32,503 nt of DNA from Verrucomicrobiota bacterium (GTDB lineage Bacteria; Verrucomicrobiota; Verrucomicrobiia; Opitutales; Opitutaceae), in NCBI GenBank assembly GCA_025362555.1, contig JANYFP010000341.1, positions 1 to 32,503 on the forward strand, given 5' to 3'. Made by a program: the position numbers and the translations under genes. Under the pieces are notes generated by a model, which made no database searches, had not been told where the DNA came from, and worked only from the letters and a program-made list of their open reading frames with translations. The number at the start of each line of letters is the position of its first letter. The stretch's first letter is position 1. This document shows positions 27,466 to 32,503 of this stretch, piece after piece.

Positions 27466-28780
27466 TCACTGCACCAAAAGCACCATAGAATCCGCCATCT
27501 CGAAAAATGAAACACCATCTTCAAAAGCCTGGAGCGTGTAAGTGTAAATGCCCGGTGTCGTCGGCGCAGTGAAGCTGAGATTCGAAGTGCGACTGGCGCC
27601 GGGCGCGACGCCATTGAGCGACGGGAATGCGAGGAAGGTATCATCCACGTCCCGGAACGAGAGATAGTGCGTTGCGCCCCACGTGCGCGTGCCGCGGTTG
27701 GTGACGTTCGCCGTGAAGTTGACCGTGGCGCCGGGCGCCGCGGTAACCGGAATCGTACTGGTGTTGTAGCTGATCGCATTGCCGAGCGGCAACGCCACGA
27801 CCTTCACGATCACCACGTCTTGCGTGGAGAAGAATTCGATCCCGTCTTCGAGCGCCTGCACGTAGTACGTGTAGGTCCCGGGCGTCGTCGGAGTAGTAAA
27901 CGTAAACTCAACCGTCTTTGTCGCTCCGCCAGAAGTGCCACTCAGCGGAATAAAGGCGAGATACGTCTCATTCGAATCACGTAGCGAAACATAATGGCCC
28001 GCGCCCCAAGACTGGGTGCCCGCGTTGCTCAACGTGTATTTCAGATTTAAGACAGCGCCCGGGACGACTTCGTCGGGATAGCGCACGCGATTGTAGACGA
28101 TCGCGTTGGGTTGCGGCGCGAGGACGACGAGCGTGAGGTTCGCGTGCGTGTTGAAATCTCCCACCCCGGTTTCGGAGGCATGCACTGTGTAGTTGTAAGT
28201 GCCGGGTGCAGTCGGAGTGGTGAAACTGAGGTTGACCGTTTTGCTGTTGCCGGGTGCGAGCGTCGTGAGCAACGCGGACGAAATCGTCGGCCGCGTGCTG
28301 TCCCGCAAAGAGAGAAGATGGTTCGCCCCCCATGTCTGGGTCCCTGTATTGGTCACGTTATAAGTGAAGACGACATTTGATCCCGGCGCCGCGCGGACGG
28401 GGAAAGTCGTCGTGTTGTACGTTATCGAATTTACCAGTGGCGCGAGAACGGTGAGCGTGAGCGTCGTCTGCGTGGAGAAAAATTCCACGCCATTCTCCAG
28501 CGCCTGCACGTTATAAGTATAGGTGCCGGGGGTGATCGGCGCGTTAAAACTCAGCGTCGCCGTGGTAGTCTCACCGCGGAGAGTGCCAATCAACGAGGAG
28601 AAGCCGACGAAAATGCCGTTGCTGTCGCGGATCGACAGATAGTGGTTCGAACCCCAGTTCCGTGTCCCAATGTTGGTCAGCTCGTATTTCAGATTCACAT
28701 TGGCGCCGGGCGTTACTCCGGTCGGAGAAGTCTTCATGTCGTACATGATCGCGTTAGGCTGCTGCACCAGCACGACCAAG
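27466..28780 (-). repeat. Four tandem ~325-bp coding repeats (beta-sandwich modules) in the NHL protein
   Basis: Four copies of NAIxYNxxxxPxxxxPGxxVxxxYxxTNxGTxxWGxxHYLSxRDxxxxFxxFxxLxGxxxGxxxTxxxxFxxPTTPGTYTYxVQAxExGVxFFxT. Confidence 0.85.
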
Positions 28781-30231
28781 CGTGCGAACCGACTTGTTAC
28801 TGAACCGGCGCTGTTGGTCGCGACCAACGCGTAGCTTCCCGCCGCGCTCAACTGAATGCTGGCCAAAGTCAGCGTCGGATTCGTGGCTCCGGCAATATTG
28901 ATTCCGTTTTTCTGCCACTGATAGGTGGGTGTCGGCGTTCCGATCACCTCGGCAACAAATGTTTTTGAATAACCCGCAAATATTGCAGAACTAACCGGCT
29001 GGACGATGAAAGTGGGTGCCACTAGGGTCTGACCAACGATCAGTACTGCAGTGGCGCTCGTCGCAGAACTGTATAGATCGCTCACGACCACCGAATAGTC
29101 ACCGGCATCGCCCAGCGTGACACTCGAAATTGTGTAGGTACTACTGGTGGCTCCTGCTATTGCCACGCCCGCCTTTCCCCACTGGTAACTCAAAGGAGAA
29201 TCATTGGTGGCGGAAACCGAGAAAGTAACCGGAGAGCCCACCACTGCCGACTGGGTTGCGGGCTGACCCGTAAGGGTAGGTGCCCGCGTGCCCTTACGGA
29301 TCGAATTATTGCCGGTGTCTGCCACATAAAAACTTCCTGCGCCATCCAGCGCCAGCGCCGAAGGCGTCCTGAAGCGAACGACCGTCGGAGAACCATCAAC
29401 GTTGCCGGAAGCAAACGAACTACCTGCAATGGTGGTGACTGTTCCGTCAGCCGTAATTTTCCGAATCGAAAAAACAAAGAAATCAATCACGTAGACGTTC
29501 CCCAAATTATCCACCACCACTCCACGAGGAGAGGTAAATTGTGCGCTTGCACCTACTCCATCGGCAATACCGTTGGAACCATCCGCGCCTGCCAGAATGG
29601 TCACCGTGCCAGCGCTCGTCACTTTACGAATGGTAAATCCGGACGTAACATAAACTGTACCGCCACTGGCCACCGCGATACCAAACCCGCCCACGCCTGC
29701 GAACGTACTCACCACTCCTGCCGGCGTTATTTTTTGGATTAAACCGTGGAACGCGTCCGCGACGTAGACGTAGCCGGCAGCGTCCACCGCGACGCCACAA
29801 GGGGATTGAAGCGCCCCCCCATTCCCCCCGGCAAAGGTGGTGACCTCTCCCGCCGGCGTTATCTTTCGGATCGCGCTATTTTCTCTATCAGCAACATAAA
29901 CGTTTCCGGCGTTATCCACCGCGAGACCAGTAGGATAATTAAAGCGAGCCGACGTGCCGGTGCCATCGGCAGCACCCGAAGATCCCGACAGACCAGCGAA
30001 AATACTCACCACTCCAGCCGGGGAAATCTTTAGGATGACGTGTCGGTTCGACTCGCCGACATAAATGTTGCCTGAACCATCAACCGCCACGCTATCAGGC
30101 CCTGCTAAATTGGGAGGCCCGGCGATCGTCGAGAATTGAAAATCCGCCCGTGCACAGGCAACCGCGAATAAAAGCGAAAGGATTACTCCGACAATTCTTC
30201 CAAATAAACCTCTGTTTAAAATCGTTTTCAT
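27466..30231 (-). CDS. Secreted surface protein: signal peptide, NHL-type six-blade propeller, two Ig-like domains, four ~108-aa tandem FW/CARDB-like beta repeats
   Basis: Start ATG 30231 (MKTILNRGLFGRIVGVILSLLFAVACARA) better than 30378; repeated 'xGVAVDxAGNVYVADxxNxxIRKITPAGxVxTFAG'; 'YQWQKNGxNIAGATNxTLTLASxQLSxAGSYALVATN'; 'VTNxGTxTWGAxHYLSLRD' x4. Confidence 0.85.
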   Translation of the reverse strand: MKTILNRGLFGRIVGVILSLLFAVACARADFQFSTIAGPPNLAGPDSVAVDGSGNIYVGESNRHVILKISPAGVVSIFAGLSGSSGAADGTGTSARFNYPTGLAVDNAGNVYVADRENSAIRKITPAGEVTTFAGGNGGALQSPCGVAVDAAGYVYVADAFHGLIQKITPAGVVSTFAGVGGFGIAVASGGTVYVTSGFTIRKVTSAGTVTILAGADGSNGIADGVGASAQFTSPRGVVVDNLGNVYVIDFFVFSIRKITADGTVTTIAGSSFASGNVDGSPTVVRFRTPSALALDGAGSFYVADTGNNSIRKGTRAPTLTGQPATQSAVVGSPVTFSVSATNDSPLSYQWGKAGVAIAGATSSTYTISSVTLGDAGDYSVVVSDLYSSATSATAVLIVGQTLVAPTFIVQPVSSAIFAGYSKTFVAEVIGTPTPTYQWQKNGINIAGATNPTLTLASIQLSAAGSYALVATNSAGSVTSRFARLVVLVQQPNAIMYDMKTSPTGVTPGANVNLKYELTNIGTRNWGSNHYLSIRDSNGIFVGFSSLIGTLRGETTTATLSFNAPITPGTYTYNVQALENGVEFFSTQTTLTLTVLAPLVNSITYNTTTFPVRAAPGSNVVFTYNVTNTGTQTWGANHLLSLRDSTRPTISSALLTTLAPGNSKTVNLSFTTPTAPGTYNYTVHASETGVGDFNTHANLTLVVLAPQPNAIVYNRVRYPDEVVPGAVLNLKYTLSNAGTQSWGAGHYVSLRDSNETYLAFIPLSGTSGGATKTVEFTFTTPTTPGTYTYYVQALEDGIEFFSTQDVVIVKVVALPLGNAISYNTSTIPVTAAPGATVNFTANVTNRGTRTWGATHYLSFRDVDDTFLAFPSLNGVAPGASRTSNLSFTAPTTPGIYTYTLQAFEDGVSFFEMADSMVLLVQ

Positions 30232-30542
30232 AGGATTCTGCGGTGGGAATATTACGTTCAAAAAGTGCACAAGGTACTGAATGCGTCGCTCCCACTTATT
30301 ACAACATTTCTGAAATAGAAAGAGGGAGCCATTTTTTGTGAATTGCCAGTAGCACCAGCAGCCATTTCCGAGCTCCAATGCTAGATATGCAGCCTATCCA
30401 ACTGGCCTTTAGTCACAAGTTGTTTTCCGACCTGCTTTTGGGGAGTCGAGAGATCCGACCACCCGCATGGGCGGAGCGAAACGAACTAATGGTTCCTCGC
30501 TGTTTTCAATGAGTACGTCCGGTGGGGCTGCGGGATTTTCTT

Positions 30543-30606
30543 GTAGGTCAGCGTGCTTGCACGCGCCTCGCAGCCGAGTAAAGCGCGTGCAAGCACGCTG
30601 GCCTAC
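30543..30606. repeat. Long inverted repeat (24-bp arms, 16-nt loop), REP/MITE-like palindromic element or strong terminator
   Basis: gtaggtcagcgtgcttgcacgcgc (30543-30566) / gcgcgtgcaagcacgctggcctac (30583-30606): 23 of 24 complementary, the odd pair being G.U-compatible in RNA; nested ctcg-cagc-cgag in the loop. Confidence 0.88.
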
Positions 30607-30725
30607 CGATTCAGTCGCCTTCTTTTCGACCAGCATCGACCCACTGGAAATAGCGCGGAACCAAATTGAACAACTTTCACGGATTGCTCTACAAACGCCT
30701 CAAGAACCGGTCTCCTAAACGAATA

Positions 30726-32459
30726 TCACTGCACCAGTAAAACCACCGTGTCCGCCATCTCGAAGAACGAGACGCCATCCTCAAATGCCTGGAGCGTGTA
30801 AGTGTAAATGCCGGGTGTGCTCGGTGCGACGAAGGAGAGATTCGCCGTGCGGCTGCCACCCGGAGCGATCCCGCTGAGCGACGGAAACGCGAGGAACGTA
30901 TCATCGACATCCCGGAACGAGAGATAGTGGGTCGCGCCCCACGTGCGCGTGCCGCGGTTGGTGACGTTCGCAGTGAAGTTTACGGTGGCGCCGGGCGCGG
31001 CAGTGACGGGGATCGTGCTCGTGTTGTAACTGATCGCGTTACCGAGCGGGAGCGCCACAACCTTCACGATCACCACGTCTTGGGTGGAAAAGAATTCGAT
31101 GCCGTCTTCCAACGCCTGCACGTAATAGGTGTACGTGCCGGGGGTCGTCGGAGCGGTGAGCGTAAACTCCACGGTCTTTGTCGCACCTGTCGCCGTGCCG
31201 GCAAGCGGAATGAAGGCGAGATACGCCTCATTCGAATCACGCAGAGAAACGTAATGCCCCGCGCCCCAAGCCTGTGTGCCGGCGTTGCTCAACGTGTATT
31301 TCAAATTCAACACCGCGCCAGGGACGACTTCGTCGGGATAGCGCACGCGATTATAAACAATCGCATTCGGCTGCGGAGCGAGCGCGATGAGGGTTAGGTT
31401 CGCCTGCGTCCCAAAATTACCGACGCCAGTTTGCGACGCTTGCACCGTGTAGTTGTACGTACCGGGAGTGGATGGAACGCTGAAACTCAGATTCACCGTC
31501 TTGCTCGCACCGGGCGCAAGCACCGTCAGCGGCGTGGATGAAATCACCGTTCCGCTGCCATTCTTCAGCGACAAGATATGATTCGAACCCCAGGTCGTCG
31601 TGCCGGTGTTGGTCACGTTGTAGGTGAAAATGACGTTCGATCCCGGTGCGGCACTGACCGGAAACGATGTCGTGTTGTAGGTGATCGCGTTTGTCACCGG
31701 GGCAAGGACCGTGAGCACCACCGTCGTCTGCGTGGAGAAGAATTCCACTCCGTCTTCCAAGCCTTGCACGTAATAGGTGTACAAGCCTGGCGTCGTCGGC
31801 GCCGGGAAGTTCAGATTCGCGGTCGTCGTTTCGCCCGGGAGAATTCCGATGAGCGACGAGAACGCGACGAAGGTATTGTTCACGTCGCGGATCGAGAGGT
31901 AATGATGCGCGCCCCATGTTTTTGTCCCGACGTTGGTCACAAAATAATCGAAGTTGACGATGCCGCCAGCGGTGACGCCGGTCGAAGACCTCGTCGTCGC
32001 GTACGTAATCGCATTTTGCTGCGACACCAGCACGACCAACCGCGAAAACCGACTGGTGGCTGAACCGTTCGCATTGGTCGCGACCAGTCCATAACTGCCC
32101 GCGTCACTGAGCTGTACATTGGAGAGGGTTAGAGTCGAATTCGTGGCCCCGGGAATATCGATTCCTCCCTTTTGCCACTGATAGGTCGGCGTGGGGGTGC
32201 CAGTCACCGCGCAGATCATCGAAACCGAGCTACCGACAAATGCGGCGTTGCTCAGAGGCTGCGTCGTGAAGATCGGCAAAAGATTGACGGTGAGTACCGC
32301 CCCGTCGCTCGTCGCTGATCCGCTCGCATTGGTGGCGACTACTTGATAGGTGCCCGCGTCAGCCGGTTGAACACTGGCCAGCGTCAATGATGCGCTCGTC
32401 GCACCAATCTCCTTTTTCAACATCTCCTGCTGATTTACCGCAGACGCCTCCACATGCAT
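30726..32459 (-). CDS. Paralogous Ig-like plus four-repeat protein, apparently 5'-truncated (no signal peptide or propeller)
   Basis: C-terminal four repeats near-copy of 27466-30231; ORF begins inside an Ig domain (…EIGATSASLTLASVQPADAGTYQVVATN) with an in-frame TAG at 32483-32481 just upstream. Confidence 0.7.
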   Translation of the reverse strand: MHVEASAVNQQEMLKKEIGATSASLTLASVQPADAGTYQVVATNASGSATSDGAVLTVNLLPIFTTQPLSNAAFVGSSVSMICAVTGTPTPTYQWQKGGIDIPGATNSTLTLSNVQLSDAGSYGLVATNANGSATSRFSRLVVLVSQQNAITYATTRSSTGVTAGGIVNFDYFVTNVGTKTWGAHHYLSIRDVNNTFVAFSSLIGILPGETTTANLNFPAPTTPGLYTYYVQGLEDGVEFFSTQTTVVLTVLAPVTNAITYNTTSFPVSAAPGSNVIFTYNVTNTGTTTWGSNHILSLKNGSGTVISSTPLTVLAPGASKTVNLSFSVPSTPGTYNYTVQASQTGVGNFGTQANLTLIALAPQPNAIVYNRVRYPDEVVPGAVLNLKYTLSNAGTQAWGAGHYVSLRDSNEAYLAFIPLAGTATGATKTVEFTLTAPTTPGTYTYYVQALEDGIEFFSTQDVVIVKVVALPLGNAISYNTSTIPVTAAPGATVNFTANVTNRGTRTWGATHYLSFRDVDDTFLAFPSLSGIAPGGSRTANLSFVAPSTPGIYTYTLQAFEDGVSFFEMADTVVLLVQ

Positions 32460-32503
32460 CCCGCAAGGGATAAGCCCAATCTAATTCAGCTTTAATATCT
32501 TTA

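Noticed and set aside
31578-32063. 161-aa + strand ORF, plus similar + strand ORFs at 27667 and 30927
   Set aside because: Antisense to the repeat-protein genes; Arg/Gly/Val-rich low-information translations recurring only because the sense strand is repeated.
27466-32270. CRISPR-like or satellite repeats
   Set aside because: The repetition is ~325 bp, in frame, and explained by tandem protein domains; there are no short identical repeats with unique spacers.
1-32503. Search for tRNA, rRNA or phage/integrase genes
   Set aside because: No segment was recognised with tRNA arms/CCA context or rRNA signatures, and no ORF in the track shows integrase, transposase or phage structural motifs I can identify. 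A tRNAscan/Infernal run would be decisive.

Overview
The window looks like part of a cell-surface polysaccharide locus, followed by two divergent-copy surface-protein genes on the opposite strand. Composition suggests a high-GC, Verrucomicrobia-like bacterium, but this is an impression only. From about 1 to 27.25 kb nearly everything is coding on the + strand. In order: two adjacent GDP-mannose-4,6-dehydratase (Gmd)-type genes, the first cut by the window edge; a tandem GT4-GT4 protein; an uncharacterised protein; a Wzt-type ABC ATPase with a C-terminal Wzt_C-like domain; a methyltransferase; a kinase-like plus coiled-coil protein; a very large GT2+GT4 protein; a duplicated two-gene unit of multi-TM GT-C-like protein plus SGNH-like protein; an MBOAT acyltransferase; a GtrB/DPM-like GT2; two methyltransferases; a GDP-heptose module (HddC-GmhB fusion, HddA, GmhA); and an NAD-dependent epimerase. 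From 27.47 to 32.46 kb on the - strand there are two paralogous proteins built of Ig-like domains and four ~108-aa 'GTxxWGxxHYLSxRD' repeats. One has an N-terminal NHL propeller and the other appears 5'-truncated. Most notable: (1) a split WbdD-like terminator/ruler arrangement next to Wzt; (2) a tandem duplication of a GT-C/SGNH pair feeding one MBOAT; (3) a -1 frameshift in the second GT-C copy, next to an in-register GGGAAAA heptamer; (4) a complete GDP-heptose pathway with two Gmd paralogs, suggesting GDP-6-deoxy-heptose; (5) gene-conversion-like homogenisation and truncation of the surface-protein pair; (6) dense palindromic repeats at the intergenic regions near 27.3 and 30.55 kb. No rRNA, tRNA or CRISPR array was recognised. 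All family assignments come from reading motifs, not from searches.
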